From JBBEAM01 sp040882845 (lineage in GTDB: Bacteria; Pseudomonadota; Alphaproteobacteria; Kiloniellales; DSM-21159), in assembly GCA_040882845.1 (NCBI GenBank), contig JBBEAM010000016.1:204926-268925 (forward strand): 64,000 nt of DNA. Reading direction: 5' to 3'. Of the stretch, positions 1 through 9,578 are shown one piece after another. Both the position numbers and the translations under genes were made by a program. Positions within the stretch are counted from its first letter, which is position 1. Each line of letters starts with the position of its first letter. The notes under the pieces are model-generated. The model was given only the letters and a program-made list of their open reading frames with translations, was not told the origin of the DNA and made no database searches.

Positions 1-33
1 TCTGGAGGGTCACCGGCGCCGCCGCGCCACAGC

Positions 34-789
34 TCACGGAAGCTCGTCCAGAGGATCCAGCTGGATGAAGTGCGGCACCGTCGAAGGCAGGGCGTGTTCG
101 GCCATGCGCGCGATCAGGCTTTCGCGGCGGGCGAGATCGCGGATGTTCGCCAGGATGTAGTTGTCGATCTCCTCGCCGGCGTGATAGCGGTCGCGCAGAT
201 AGAGTTGCACCGCCTCCTGCTCCAGCGCCGCATGGCTGCGGCCGGTCGCCTGAACCGCGGCCAGGCCGACCGGCTTGCCCTCCTGACCCAGCGCGCCGTG
301 GCGGCTGTTGTAGACGTAGGGCGCCTCGAAGCGCGGCGAGGGTCCGCCCTCGACTTCGACCTCGAGACCCTCGAGCCGCCCGAAGGGATAGTTGCGCCCC
401 TCGGTTGCGTGCATGCGGATCACCTGGCGCTCGTTCAGCCAGTTGAGGGCAATGCGCACCCGGCAGCCCGGCGCATGCACCAGGGTCGAGGCGATGGCGC
501 CGTACTGGGTGACATGGGCCGAGTAGACCACGTCGTAGTCCTCCAGCCAGGCGAAGGTGACGGGAATCTCCCACTCCGGCTCGTCCGGCAGGGTGAACTT
601 GCGGGTCAGCTGCTCCGGCGAACGGTTGGAGCCGTGGCCAAGCAGCGGAATACGTTCGGAGAAATCGGCTTCCGCAATCGGCGCCAGAACCCCGGAGCGC
701 AGCAGATAGGACTGCGGCGGCGCGGGAAAGGGATAGGTCTTGGCGAGCGCCAGCAGCGCCGCAGGTTCTTCGGGAAGCTTCCAGGCCAT
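34..789 (-). CDS. Conserved protein with a GGCT-like motif
   Basis: A 251-residue protein with no clear signal peptide or membrane segment. Around residues 50-55 it has a G-H-G-S-N-R stretch, which resembles the Y-G-S-N loop that opens gamma-glutamylcyclotransferase-like folds, so a GGCT-like fold is possible. The usual Tyr is replaced by His and I cannot place the catalytic Glu with confidence. The rest reads as a soluble alpha/beta protein with conserved Trp and Arg positions. The gene runs towards the left window edge and has no partner visible there. A true ChaC-type GGCT lies elsewhere in the window at 37431-38051, and this gene is not a duplicate of it. Function unknown. Confidence 0.75.
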   Translation of the reverse strand: MAWKLPEEPAALLALAKTYPFPAPPQSYLLRSGVLAPIAEADFSERIPLLGHGSNRSPEQLTRKFTLPDEPEWEIPVTFAWLEDYDVVYSAHVTQYGAIASTLVHAPGCRVRIALNWLNERQVIRMHATEGRNYPFGRLEGLEVEVEGGPSPRFEAPYVYNSRHGALGQEGKPVGLAAVQATGRSHAALEQEAVQLYLRDRYHAGEEIDNYILANIRDLARRESLIARMAEHALPSTVPHFIQLDPLDELP

Positions 790-859
790 GACGCGCGCAG
801 TTCTAACAGAACGCGGCGGCCAGGCGCAGCAAGTTTAGACGGGATTTAGCCGGTGAGTC

Positions 860-1072
860 TCAGTCGGTACAGGGCGGCGCGTCTTCCGGATCCTGTGCCT
901 CGATCCGGTAGCGCGTATTGCAATCGTCCACAGACGACCAAGCCAAAGCTTTCCAGACCTCCTTTGCCTTCTGGTAGGTCTGGAATGGCCCCTTGCAGAT
1001 TTCATGGCCGTCGACCGGCTTTCTGAAATCCGTTCCGGTATATTCGCCCCCGACAACCCAATAGAGTTGCAT
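860..1072 (-). CDS. DUF4170 domain protein
   Basis: A 70-residue protein starting with the Y-W-V-V-G-G-E-Y-T signature and continuing through F-x-x-Y-x-x-A-x-x-x-W-x-A. This matches the small alphaproteobacterial DUF4170 family, which consists of single-domain proteins of about this size. It ends in an acidic, Cys-containing tail. It is transcribed alone, 70 bases upstream of the gene at 34-789 on the same strand. No function is established for the family. Confidence 0.85.
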   Translation of the reverse strand: MQLYWVVGGEYTGTDFRKPVDGHEICKGPFQTYQKAKEVWKALAWSSVDDCNTRYRIEAQDPEDAPPCTD

Positions 1073-1260
1073 CAGTCCTGCCTCAAGTTCGCGTCCCCTA
1101 GACTAAGCGGAACAATTTGACGAATTCTTGCCCAAGAAGTGTCAAATCGACTACGCCACGAAACTAATGCCTGATTCTACTGCCTGTCGCGAAGAAATCA
1201 CAACTCAGGTATTCGTCATTTGCGGGTCACTGTGACATTTCCGTCACGAGGAGGTTTGCC

Positions 1261-1466
1261 GTGCCAAAGTTTAGAACCAACCCAGAATGGGCCGACCCCG
1301 CACTGGTTGGAAAGACGCTCAAGCTGAAGCGCCCGGTCGTCTCCGGCCACGGAGAGGTCGAGCTCGGCGGCGTCCTCTGGAAAGCTGTGGCAGGCGAGGA
1401 TCTGGACAGCGGCACGAAGGTCAGGGTCGTCGGCGTCGACGGCAACATCGTCAAACTGGTGAAAGT

Positions 1467-1470
<4 letters not shown>
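1261..1470 (+). CDS. Stand-alone NfeD C-terminal OB-fold protein
   Basis: A 69-residue protein with a GTG start at 1261, chosen because GAGGAGG lies just upstream at the right spacing. The sequence fits the soluble OB-fold domain at the C-terminus of NfeD proteins: L-V-G-K near residue 16, then E-L-G-G-x-x-W-x-A, then G-T-K-V-R-V-V-G-V-D-G. The membrane part and the ClpP-like domain of full NfeD are absent, and no stomatin/SPFH gene is nearby. It overlaps the esterase gene at 1467 through ATGA, so the two are probably translationally coupled. Whether it binds a partner is unknown. Confidence 0.8.
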
Positions 1471-2396
<926 letters not shown>

Positions 2397-2447
2397 CGCG
2401 GCAAAGGGACTATTTGTCCCCATACCGCAAAGCCGCTAGAGAAGTGC

Positions 2448-3956
2448 ATGGCCTACCGCTCGCTGAGAGACTTCATCGACCGCCTGGAACGCGAAGACCG
2501 CCTGAAGCGGGTCTCGCACCCGGTCTCGCCGCTGCTGGAGATGACCGAGATCCAGACCCGGCTGCTCGCCGAGGGCGGCCCGGCGGTGCTTTTCGAGAAC
2601 GTCCAGCGGGACGACGGCACGGCTTACGACATGCCGGTGCTGGTCAACCTCTTCGGCACGGTCGAACGGGTCGCCTGGGGCATGGAGCGCACGCCCGAAC
2701 AGCTCCGCGAGGTCGGCGAGACACTGGCCTTCCTGCGCCAGCCGGAGCCGCCCGGCGGCTTCCGCGAAGCGCTCGACCACCTGCCGCTGCTGCGCCAGGT
2801 GATGGCGATGAAGCCGAAGACCGTGTCCCGCGCCCCGGTGCAGGAAGTGGTGCTGCAGGGCGACGACATCGATCTGTCTCAACTGCCGATCCAGACCTGC
2901 TGGCCGGGGGAGCCGGCGCCGCTGATCACCTGGCCGCTGGTGGTCACCAAGGGCCCCTCGGGCAAGAAGGAAGACGCCTTCAACCTCGGCATCTACCGCA
3001 TGCAGGTGACCGGCCGGAACACCACCTTGATGCGCTGGCTGAAGCACCGCGGCGGCGCCCAGCATCATGCCCGCTGGGGCAAGGAGAAGCGCGAGCCGCT
3101 GCCGGCCGCCGCCGTGATCGGCGCCGATCCCGGCACCATCCTGGCCGCCGTAACGCCGGTGCCCGACACCCTCAGCGAGTACCACTTCGCCGGGCTGCTG
3201 CGCGGCGCCAAGGTCGAGCTGGTCGACTGCAAGACCGTGCCGCTGCAGGTGCCGGCCGAGGCGGAGATCGTGCTCGAAGGCTACGTCAGCCTCGACGACT
3301 TCGGCGACGAGGGCCCCTACGGCGACCACACCGGCTATTACAACGCCGTCGAGCCCTTCCCGGTCTTCACCGTCACCGCGATCACCCGGCGCAAGCAGCC
3401 GATCTATCTCTCGACCTTCACCGGCCGCCCGCCGGACGAGCCCAGCGTGCTCGGCGAGGCGCTGAACGAGGTCTTCATCCCGCTGCTGCAACAGCAGTTT
3501 CCGGAGATCGTCGACTTCTGGCTGCCGCCCGAGGGCTGCAGCTACCGGGTCGCGGTGATCTCCATGAAGAAGGCCTACCCCGGCCACGCCAAGCGGGTGA
3601 TGCTCGGCGCCTGGAGCTATCTGCGCCAGTTCATGTACACCAAGTGGGTGATCGTGGTGGACGACAGCGTCAACGCGCGCGACTGGAAGGACGTGATCTG
3701 GGCGATCTCCACCAAGATGGATCCGGCCCGCGACATCACCATCCTCGAAAACACGCCAATCGACTACCTCGACTTCGCCTCGCCGGAATCGGGACTCGGC
3801 TCCAAGATCGGCCTCGACGCCACCGACAAGTGGCCGCCGGAAACCAAGCGCGACTGGGGCCGCGAGATCCGCATGAGCGAAGCCGTGATCGAGAAGGTCG
3901 ACGAGATCTGGAGCGAGCTCGGCCTGCCCGGCTCCGGCAAAAGCATCTGGAGGTAA
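2448..3956 (+). CDS. ubiD: UbiD-family prenylated-FMN decarboxylase
   Basis: A 502-residue UbiD protein. It is expected to decarboxylate 4-hydroxy-3-polyprenylbenzoate in ubiquinone synthesis, using prenylated FMN supplied by UbiX. The family signature E-G-P-Y-G-D-H-T-G-Y is present at about 285-294, containing the acidic residues used in catalysis. Length and the N-terminal R-D-F-I-D-R-L-E start match bacterial UbiD. No ubiX is in the window. It precedes the MAPEG gene by 6 bases and is probably cotranscribed with it. Other UbiD paralogues act on aromatic acids, but the length and N-terminus favour the ubiquinone enzyme. Confidence 0.92.
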   Translation: MAYRSLRDFIDRLEREDRLKRVSHPVSPLLEMTEIQTRLLAEGGPAVLFENVQRDDGTAYDMPVLVNLFGTVERVAWGMERTPEQLREVGETLAFLRQPEPPGGFREALDHLPLLRQVMAMKPKTVSRAPVQEVVLQGDDIDLSQLPIQTCWPGEPAPLITWPLVVTKGPSGKKEDAFNLGIYRMQVTGRNTTLMRWLKHRGGAQHHARWGKEKREPLPAAAVIGADPGTILAAVTPVPDTLSEYHFAGLLRGAKVELVDCKTVPLQVPAEAEIVLEGYVSLDDFGDEGPYGDHTGYYNAVEPFPVFTVTAITRRKQPIYLSTFTGRPPDEPSVLGEALNEVFIPLLQQQFPEIVDFWLPPEGCSYRVAVISMKKAYPGHAKRVMLGAWSYLRQFMYTKWVIVVDDSVNARDWKDVIWAISTKMDPARDITILENTPIDYLDFASPESGLGSKIGLDATDKWPPETKRDWGREIRMSEAVIEKVDEIWSELGLPGSGKSIWR

Positions 3957-3962
3957 ACGACG

Positions 3963-4364
3963 ATGGAAGGCTTCCCCGTTCCGATCACCGCGGTGATCGC
4001 AGCGCTCAATGCCCTGATCCTGATGGCGCTGGCGGCCATGATTCCCGCCCGGCGGATGAAGGCGCAGGTCAATCTCGGCACCGGCGAGAGCGATGAGCTG
4101 TTGCGCGCGGTACGCGCCCACGGCAACGCCACCGAATACATCCCCATCGCGCTGATCCTGATTCTGATCCTCGAGCTGCTCGGCGCCCCGGCAGCATTGC
4201 TCTGGGGGCTCGGCGCGGTCCTGACCGTCGCCCGCCTGGCCCACCCCATCGCGATCTACAAGCATACCGGGCCCAGCCTGTTCCGCGGGATCGGCGTGCT
4301 CGGCAGCGTGGCGGCGATCGTCGTTGCCGCGCTGGCCTGTCTCTACTATGGACTGAGCATCTAG
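3963..4364 (+). CDS. MAPEG family membrane protein
   Basis: A 133-residue integral membrane protein with four predicted hydrophobic segments, typical of MAPEG (membrane-associated proteins in eicosanoid and glutathione metabolism). The loop after the first segment reads N-L-G-T-G-E-S-D, followed by a R-A-x-x-N-x-x-E-Y-I-P pattern, which is the family signature. Bacterial members may have glutathione-dependent activity or an uncharacterised membrane role. It starts 6 bases after ubiD. Other glutathione-linked genes in the window are not adjacent, so the substrate stays open. Confidence 0.88.
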   Translation: MEGFPVPITAVIAALNALILMALAAMIPARRMKAQVNLGTGESDELLRAVRAHGNATEYIPIALILILILELLGAPAALLWGLGAVLTVARLAHPIAIYKHTGPSLFRGIGVLGSVAAIVVAALACLYYGLSI

Positions 4365-4394
4365 CTCTCCCCCCTCTGCATTAGGAACTCCCGC

Positions 4395-5744
4395 TTGCCC
4401 ATGTTCGATAGCCAAGACGATGCCGCCCTGCTCGACGATCTGCTGAAGCAGGCCAAGACCGCCGGCGCCGATCAGGCCGACGCAGTGCTGATCCGCTCGG
4501 CCTCGATCAGCCATGCCCAGCGCCTCGGCCAGGTCGAGCGCCTGGAACGCGAGGAAGGCCAGGACCTGGGGCTGCGCGTGCTATGCGGCAAGCGCCAGGC
4601 CATCGTCTCCTCGACCGACCTCAAGGCCGAAACTCTTGCGGAGTTGGTCGAGCGCGCGCTGGCCATGGCCGGCAGCGTCCCGGAGGATCCCTATTGCGGC
4701 CTGGCCGCGCCCGAGCAGATCGCCCGCGAGATTCCCGATCTCGACATCTTCGATCCCAGCGAGCCGACCGCCGAGCAGCTGATCGACGCGGCGACGCGCT
4801 GCGAGGAGGCGGCCAGGGCCGTGCCCGGCGTCACCAATTCCGAAGGCGCCGAGGCGGCCTGGGGTGTCAGCCACGTCAGTCTGGCTGCCAGCAACGGCTT
4901 TGCCGGCGCCTATGCCGTTTCCCATCGCTCCCTGGCCTGCTCGGTCCTGGCCGGCGAAGGCACCGCCATGGAGCGCGACTACGACTTCACCACCGCGGTC
5001 TTCGCCGAGGGCCTGCGCAACGCCGAGGAGGTCGGGCGCGGCGCCGGCGAACGGGCGGTGCGCCGCCTCGGCGCCAAGCGTCCCGGCACCGGCAAGTATC
5101 CGGTGATCTTCGATCCGCGCGTAGGACGCAGCTTGCTGGGGCATCTTTCCGGCGCCATCAACGGCGCCGCCATTGCCCGCGGCACCTCCTTCCTGCAGGA
5201 CAAGCTGGGCGAGCGAATCTTCCCGGAGGGCGTGACCGTCACCGACGATCCGCGCCGCAAGCGCGGCCTCGCCTCGAAACCCTTCGACGGCGAAGGCCTG
5301 GCCAACGCGGCCATCGACTTCATCGCGGACGGAAGGCTGACCGCCTGGGTGCTGGATCTCTCCTCCGCCCGGCAGCTCGGCCTGGAGCCCAACGGCCGGG
5401 CCGGCCGCGGCGTTTCCGGGCCGCCGGGACCCGGCACCACGAATCTCTACCTGGCCCCCGGCAAGGTCAGCCGCGCCGAGCTGCTCGCCGGGGTCGAGCA
5501 GGGCTTCTACGTCACCGAGATGATGGGCATGGGGGTCAACGGCGTCACCGGCGACTACAGCCGCGGCGCCGCCGGCTTCTGGATCGAGAACGGCGAACTC
5601 GCCGATCCGGTCAGCGAGGTCACCCTGGCCGGAAACTTGAAGCAGATGTTTCTCAATCTCACTCCGGCCGACGACCTCGAATTCGTCTACGGTACCAATG
5701 TCCCGACCCTGCGCGTCGACGGCATGACTCTGGCCGGGAGCTAA
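4395..5744 (+). CDS. pmbA: TldE/PmbA-type metalloprotease subunit
   Basis: A 449-residue member of the TldD/PmbA family. TldE (PmbA) pairs with TldD to form a protease that matures small peptides and degrades unfolded peptides. The metal-binding H-E-x-x-x-H of TldD is absent, as expected for the PmbA/TldE half. The C-terminal block V-T-E-M-M-G-M-G-V-N and the D-Y-S-R-G-A-A-G-F-W-I-E-N-G motif are diagnostic. The start is TTG 4395 (AGGAA seven bases upstream) or ATG 4401, which changes only two residues. No tldD is in the window. Confidence 0.92.
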   Translation: MPMFDSQDDAALLDDLLKQAKTAGADQADAVLIRSASISHAQRLGQVERLEREEGQDLGLRVLCGKRQAIVSSTDLKAETLAELVERALAMAGSVPEDPYCGLAAPEQIAREIPDLDIFDPSEPTAEQLIDAATRCEEAARAVPGVTNSEGAEAAWGVSHVSLAASNGFAGAYAVSHRSLACSVLAGEGTAMERDYDFTTAVFAEGLRNAEEVGRGAGERAVRRLGAKRPGTGKYPVIFDPRVGRSLLGHLSGAINGAAIARGTSFLQDKLGERIFPEGVTVTDDPRRKRGLASKPFDGEGLANAAIDFIADGRLTAWVLDLSSARQLGLEPNGRAGRGVSGPPGPGTTNLYLAPGKVSRAELLAGVEQGFYVTEMMGMGVNGVTGDYSRGAAGFWIENGELADPVSEVTLAGNLKQMFLNLTPADDLEFVYGTNVPTLRVDGMTLAGS

Positions 5745-5750
5745 CCGCCC

Positions 5751-6704
5751 CTATTTAGCTTCCGGCGGGAAGACCAGGTTCAGCGCAGCGGGCAGGATGC
5801 GCAGCTTGGCCGGCAGGGAGGCGACGATGTCGCCGTCGCCCTGCACCGGATCCTCCAACGGCCCGTCGATCGTGAGCTGCTTGCAGCGGATGTGGCGTAC
5901 CGACTTCATCCGCGGCAGCAGATCGAAGATCAGCGCCGCGGCATAGAGCATGGCGTGCCAGCGCCCGCCCTGGGTGAACAGGCAGACCTCCAGGCTCGGC
6001 TCCTCCAGGCGTGCCGCCCGCGCGATCATGAAGCGGCCGCCGTAGTGGCGCGCGTTGGCAGCGATCACCGAGCAGGCCTCGGTTTTCTCGCCGTCGATGG
6101 TCAGGCGGAAATTCGGGAAGGGATAGCGGCGGAACTGGCGCAGCGTCTCCCAGACGTAGGCGCCCTTGCCGAGCCAGCGCTTGAGACCGCTGTCGACGCC
6201 GGCGACGACATGCGCGTCGAAACCTGCGCCGGCCATCAGCAAGAAGCGCCGCCCGTTGGCCTCGCCCAGGCCGATCGGCCGCACCACGCCCTCCAACAGC
6301 GCCTTGGCCACCGCCTCGGGAGACAACCGCAGACCGATCTCGATGGCGAGCACGTTGGCCGTGCCCAGCGGGATAATCCCCAGCGGCAGCGCGGCGCCGC
6401 CCAGCCGGTTTTCGCCCAGGCCGTTGACCACTTCGTTGATCGTGCCGTCGCCGCCGGCGACCACCAGCAGGTCGCAGTCCTGCCGGGTCAGGCCGGCAGC
6501 AAAGCTTTCCGCATCGCCGCGCTGCGTGGTCTCGCGCACCGTCAGTTCGCTGCCGGCGGCGCGCAGCCGCCGCAGCACCGCCTCATAGCGCTGCCTGCGG
6601 CCCCGGCGGCTGCCCGCGACGGGGTTGTAGATCACCAGCAGACGCTTCGCAGCGGCGCGCCGATTCGCGGATTTTTGCGGCTGGGACAGGGAACTGCGAG
6701 GCAT
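5751..6704 (-). CDS. Diacylglycerol kinase family lipid kinase (YegS-like)
   Basis: A 317-residue lipid kinase with the DAGK catalytic signature G-G-D-G-T-I-N-E-V near residues 100-108 and N-P-x-A-G near the N-terminus. Such enzymes phosphorylate diacylglycerol or related lipids at the inner membrane. It is divergent from the PlcP-like/glycosyltransferase pair across 145 bases. PlcP-type enzymes release diacylglycerol, so this kinase could recycle that diacylglycerol to phosphatidate; this is inference from position. It converges on pmbA with a 6-base gap. Confidence 0.9.
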   Translation of the reverse strand: MPRSSLSQPQKSANRRAAAKRLLVIYNPVAGSRRGRRQRYEAVLRRLRAAGSELTVRETTQRGDAESFAAGLTRQDCDLLVVAGGDGTINEVVNGLGENRLGGAALPLGIIPLGTANVLAIEIGLRLSPEAVAKALLEGVVRPIGLGEANGRRFLLMAGAGFDAHVVAGVDSGLKRWLGKGAYVWETLRQFRRYPFPNFRLTIDGEKTEACSVIAANARHYGGRFMIARAARLEEPSLEVCLFTQGGRWHAMLYAAALIFDLLPRMKSVRHIRCKQLTIDGPLEDPVQGDGDIVASLPAKLRILPAALNLVFPPEAK

Positions 6705-6785
6705 CGGCTACTCTAAAGGCGGAAGAAATGACGCTTCCATGAAGCTACCGTGAAGGATTTGTTTTATTTAGCTATTTCCAAAGCA

Positions 6786-6803
6786 GTTTCATAAATCTGA
6801 CTT
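6786..6803 (+). promoter_or_regulatory. PhoB box upstream of the plcP-like gene
   Basis: GTTTCATAAATCTGACTT matches 14 of 18 positions of the enterobacterial Pho box CTGTCATAAATCTGTCAT, including the central TCATAAATCTG run. It lies 47-64 bases before ATG 6850 in an otherwise A/T-rich promoter region. It predicts phosphate-starvation control of the lipid-remodelling pair. Confidence 0.65.
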
Positions 6804-6849
6804 CAATAGATTGATAGAAGGTAAGCCGAATCGAGATTTCGTCTCATCG

Positions 6850-7695
6850 ATGCATGAGAGGTTCTGGCAAAAAATGGATGGGCTGCAGTCTCCCCTTCGG
6901 TTTCGCAGCATTTTTATTTCAGACATCCACCTGGGGACCAAGGGCTGCAAGGCCGAATTCCTGCTCGACTTCCTGAAGCACACGGAAGCCGAGACGATCT
7001 ATCTGGTCGGCGACATCGTCGACGGCTGGCGGCTACGCCGGGCCTGGTACTGGCCCCAGAGCCATAACGACGTGGTCCAGAAGCTGCTGCGCAAGGCGCG
7101 CAAGGGCAGCAAGATCATCTACGTCCCGGGCAACCACGACGAGATGCTGCGCGACTACACCGGCACCCACTTCGGCGGCGTCGAGGTGGTGCAGGACGCG
7201 ATCCACGAGACCGCCGATGGCAAGCGCATGCTGGTGATCCACGGCGACGCCTTCGATGGGGTGGTGCTGTACCATAAGTGGCTCGCCCTGCTTGGCGACT
7301 GGGCCTACACCCTCGCGCTGTCCGCCAACACCCAAATCAATCGCGTCCGGCGCAGGCTGGGCTTCGGCTACTGGTCGCTCTCCGCCTTCCTCAAGTTCAA
7401 GGTCAAGAACGCGGTCCAGTTCATCGGCAACTTCGAGGAAGCGCTGGCCGAGGAGGCGCGCAGGCGCAAGGTCGACGGCGTGATCTGCGGCCACATCCAC
7501 CACGCCGAGCAACGCATGATCGGCGGCATTCTGTACGTCAACGACGGCGACTGGGTGGAAAGCTGCACCGCCTGTGTCGAACACGGCGACGGCCGTCTCG
7601 AGATCCTCAACTGGGCCGAACTGCGCGACCTGCGGATGCTGGAACTCGGCCGGCGCGACAGTGCGGCGCGCGGCCGCCAGCAGGCCGCCGCCTGA
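6850..7695 (+). CDS. Metallophosphoesterase, PlcP-like phospholipase C candidate
   Basis: A calcineurin-like phosphoesterase of about 281 residues. It shows the metal-site motifs S-D-I-H-L-G, V-G-D-I-V-D-G-W, P-G-N-H-D and G-H-I-H-H. The family is often annotated as UDP-2,3-diacylglucosamine hydrolase (LpxH2-like). A metallophosphoesterase of this kind directly followed by a GT4 glycosyltransferase is, however, the known arrangement of plcP-agt, where PlcP removes phospholipid head groups during phosphate starvation. A PhoB-like box about 50 bases upstream supports that reading. ATG 6850 is preferred; ATG 6874 is also possible. The stop overlaps the next start (TGATG). Confidence 0.85.
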   Translation: MHERFWQKMDGLQSPLRFRSIFISDIHLGTKGCKAEFLLDFLKHTEAETIYLVGDIVDGWRLRRAWYWPQSHNDVVQKLLRKARKGSKIIYVPGNHDEMLRDYTGTHFGGVEVVQDAIHETADGKRMLVIHGDAFDGVVLYHKWLALLGDWAYTLALSANTQINRVRRRLGFGYWSLSAFLKFKVKNAVQFIGNFEEALAEEARRRKVDGVICGHIHHAEQRMIGGILYVNDGDWVESCTACVEHGDGRLEILNWAELRDLRMLELGRRDSAARGRQQAAA

Positions 7696-8735
7696 TGCGC
7701 ATCCTGCTGGCGAGCGACGCCTGGTTTCCGCAGATCAACGGCGTTGTCCGCACCCTGAGCCGGGTCAAGGAGGAGCTGGAGGCCAAGGGCCACCTCTTCG
7801 AGGTGATCTCGCCGAATCTCTTTTCCACTGTGGCCTGCCCGACCTATCCGGAGATCCGTCTGGCGCTGTTTCCCGGACGGCGGCTGCGCGATAAGATCGA
7901 GGCCTTCGAACCCGAGGCGATCCACATCGCCACCGAAGGCCCGCTCGGCATGGCCGTGCGGCGCTACTGCCTACGCCGGAAGCTGCCCTTCACCACCTCC
8001 TACCACACCAAGTTCCCCGAATACCTTTCCGCCCGCGCGCCGGTACCCACGGCGCTGGGCTATGCCGTGATGCGGTGGTTTCACGGCCCCTCCAGCGGCG
8101 TGATGGTCGCGACGCCGAGCCTGCGTGAGGATCTGGAGGGACGCGGATTCGGCAACGTCAGGTCCTGGTCGCGCGGCGTAGACACCGAACTCTTCCGGCC
8201 GCGCACCGACCCGGCGCTCAACCTGCCGCGGCCAATCTTCCTCTATGTCGGCCGGGTGGCGGTGGAAAAGAGCATTGAGGATTTCCTGCGCCTCGACCTG
8301 CCGCTCGGCACCAAGGTGGTGGTCGGCGACGGTCCTCAACTCGCCTCCCTCAAGGCCCGCTATCCGCAGACCGTTTTCACCGGCGCCAAGCAGGGCGAGG
8401 GGCTCGCCCGGCATTATGCCTCGGCCGACGTCTTCGTCTTCCCGAGCCGCACCGATACCTTCGGCCTGGTGATGCTGGAGGCCCTGGCCAGCGGCGTGCC
8501 GGTCGCCGCCTATCCCGTGCCGGGCCCCAACGACGTGGTCGGCGGCCAGGGTGTCGGCGTCCTGGACCAAGATCTCGGCTTCGCCGCGCTGCAGGCCCTG
8601 GCGATCCCGCCGCAGCGTTGCCGCGCCTATGCCGAGAAATATTCCTGGAGCGCCTGCGCCGAGCAGTTCCTCGCCAACCTGCAGCCGATCGGCAGCAGCC
8701 CGGACCCCGCTGCCGTGGCGATCGAGGCTGCCTGA
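7695..8735 (+). CDS. GT4 glycosyltransferase, Agt-like glycolipid synthase candidate
   Basis: A 346-residue GT4 glycosyltransferase. The N-terminal half has D-A-W-x-P-Q-I-N-G-V-V-R-T-L, typical of the SqdX/MgdA/Agt-type lipid glycosyltransferases. The C-terminal half has Y-V-G-R-V-A-x-E-K and the nucleotide-sugar motif F-P-S-R-T-D-T-F-G-L-V-M-L-E-A-L-A-S-G-V-P-V-A. The ATG overlaps the stop of the preceding phosphoesterase, so they are translationally coupled. The proposed role is to glycosylate diacylglycerol released by the PlcP-like enzyme, forming phosphorus-free glycolipids. The sugar donor (UDP-glucose or UDP-glucuronate) cannot be read from sequence. Confidence 0.88.
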   Translation: MRILLASDAWFPQINGVVRTLSRVKEELEAKGHLFEVISPNLFSTVACPTYPEIRLALFPGRRLRDKIEAFEPEAIHIATEGPLGMAVRRYCLRRKLPFTTSYHTKFPEYLSARAPVPTALGYAVMRWFHGPSSGVMVATPSLREDLEGRGFGNVRSWSRGVDTELFRPRTDPALNLPRPIFLYVGRVAVEKSIEDFLRLDLPLGTKVVVGDGPQLASLKARYPQTVFTGAKQGEGLARHYASADVFVFPSRTDTFGLVMLEALASGVPVAAYPVPGPNDVVGGQGVGVLDQDLGFAALQALAIPPQRCRAYAEKYSWSACAEQFLANLQPIGSSPDPAAVAIEAA

Positions 8736-8738
8736 CCC

Positions 8739-9578
8739 CTATTGGCTGGAGGAGGTCTGGGCCGTGAAAGGCCCGGCGAGCAGCGCCGGGTCGAGCCGCT
8801 CCTCGAACCAGTTCACCCGCCAGTCGAGATGCGGGCCGGTGGCCCGGCCGCTGTCGCCGAGCGTGGCGATGATCTCGCCCTGGGCGACCTGCTGTCCGAC
8901 GATCACCTTGAGCCGCTGCAGATGCAGGAAGGCGGAGCTGAGCCCGTAGCCGTGGTCGAGGACTATCGTCCCGCCGGTATAGTAGAGATCCTCCTCCGCC
9001 AGGCGGACGATGCCAGCGGCCGGCGCCCGCACGGCGGTGCCCAGCGGGGCCGCGATGTCGACGCCGTAGTGCGGCCGCTTGGGCGCGCCGTTGAGGATTC
9101 GCTGACTGCCGTAGACGCCGCTGATCCGGCCCTGGGCGGGCCAGACGAAGCCGCTCTCGAACAGCGGCGCCGGCGTATCCAGGCGGCGGGCCGCCGCGAT
9201 TGTCTCGTTCTCCAGGCGAATCCGATCGGTCACCTCGGCCGGCGGCTCGACGTACTTCGGCGGCAGGCCGTCGATTCGCTGGATATTGTACTCGCGCGCT
9301 GCGACGCGCAGCGGGAGGGTCGCGTCCCGGCCGTAGGGGCAGATCACCCAGAGCCGCGCCTCGCCGGGATGATCGCGCCCGAAGCCCATCACGAAGCGGC
9401 CGGTCTCGCCAACCCGCAGCTCGGCGCCATCGAGATAGATGCGGCTTCCCGCCGGCGCACTGCCGCGCACCAGTCCGCCCTGGATGAAGTCGCCCTCGAA
9501 GGCCAGCTCCGTGGTGCAGTCCGCCAGGGCCGGTACCGCCGCCAGGGCGAAGACCAGGACCAGGGCGGGGAGCCTCAC
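8739..9578 (-). CDS. M23 family metallopeptidase, secreted
   Basis: A 279-residue exported protein with a signal peptide of about 19 residues ending A-L-A before Asp-Cys. An early Ig-like region precedes a C-terminal M23 (LytM) domain. The zinc motif H-Y-G-V-D-I and the later H-L-D-W are intact, so it is probably an active peptidoglycan endopeptidase. It overlaps the end of xseA by 4 bases (ATGA) and lies downstream of it in the same operon, a common pairing in alphaproteobacteria. It converges on the glycosyltransferase gene with a 3-base gap. Confidence 0.92.
   Translation of the reverse strand: MRLPALVLVFALAAVPALADCTTELAFEGDFIQGGLVRGSAPAGSRIYLDGAELRVGETGRFVMGFGRDHPGEARLWVICPYGRDATLPLRVAAREYNIQRIDGLPPKYVEPPAEVTDRIRLENETIAAARRLDTPAPLFESGFVWPAQGRISGVYGSQRILNGAPKRPHYGVDIAAPLGTAVRAPAAGIVRLAEEDLYYTGGTIVLDHGYGLSSAFLHLQRLKVIVGQQVAQGEIIATLGDSGRATGPHLDWRVNWFEERLDPALLAGPFTAQTSSSQ

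Noticed and set aside
1230..1246. GTGAC-N6-GTCAC inverted repeat before the NfeD-like gene
   Set aside because: Only five base pairs, and no regulator or family match to support an operator.
6850..7695. Calling the phosphoesterase LpxH on similarity alone
   Set aside because: The LpxH/PlcP family is ambiguous by sequence; the overlapping GT4 gene and the PhoB box favour a lipid-remodelling role, so no lpxH symbol is given.
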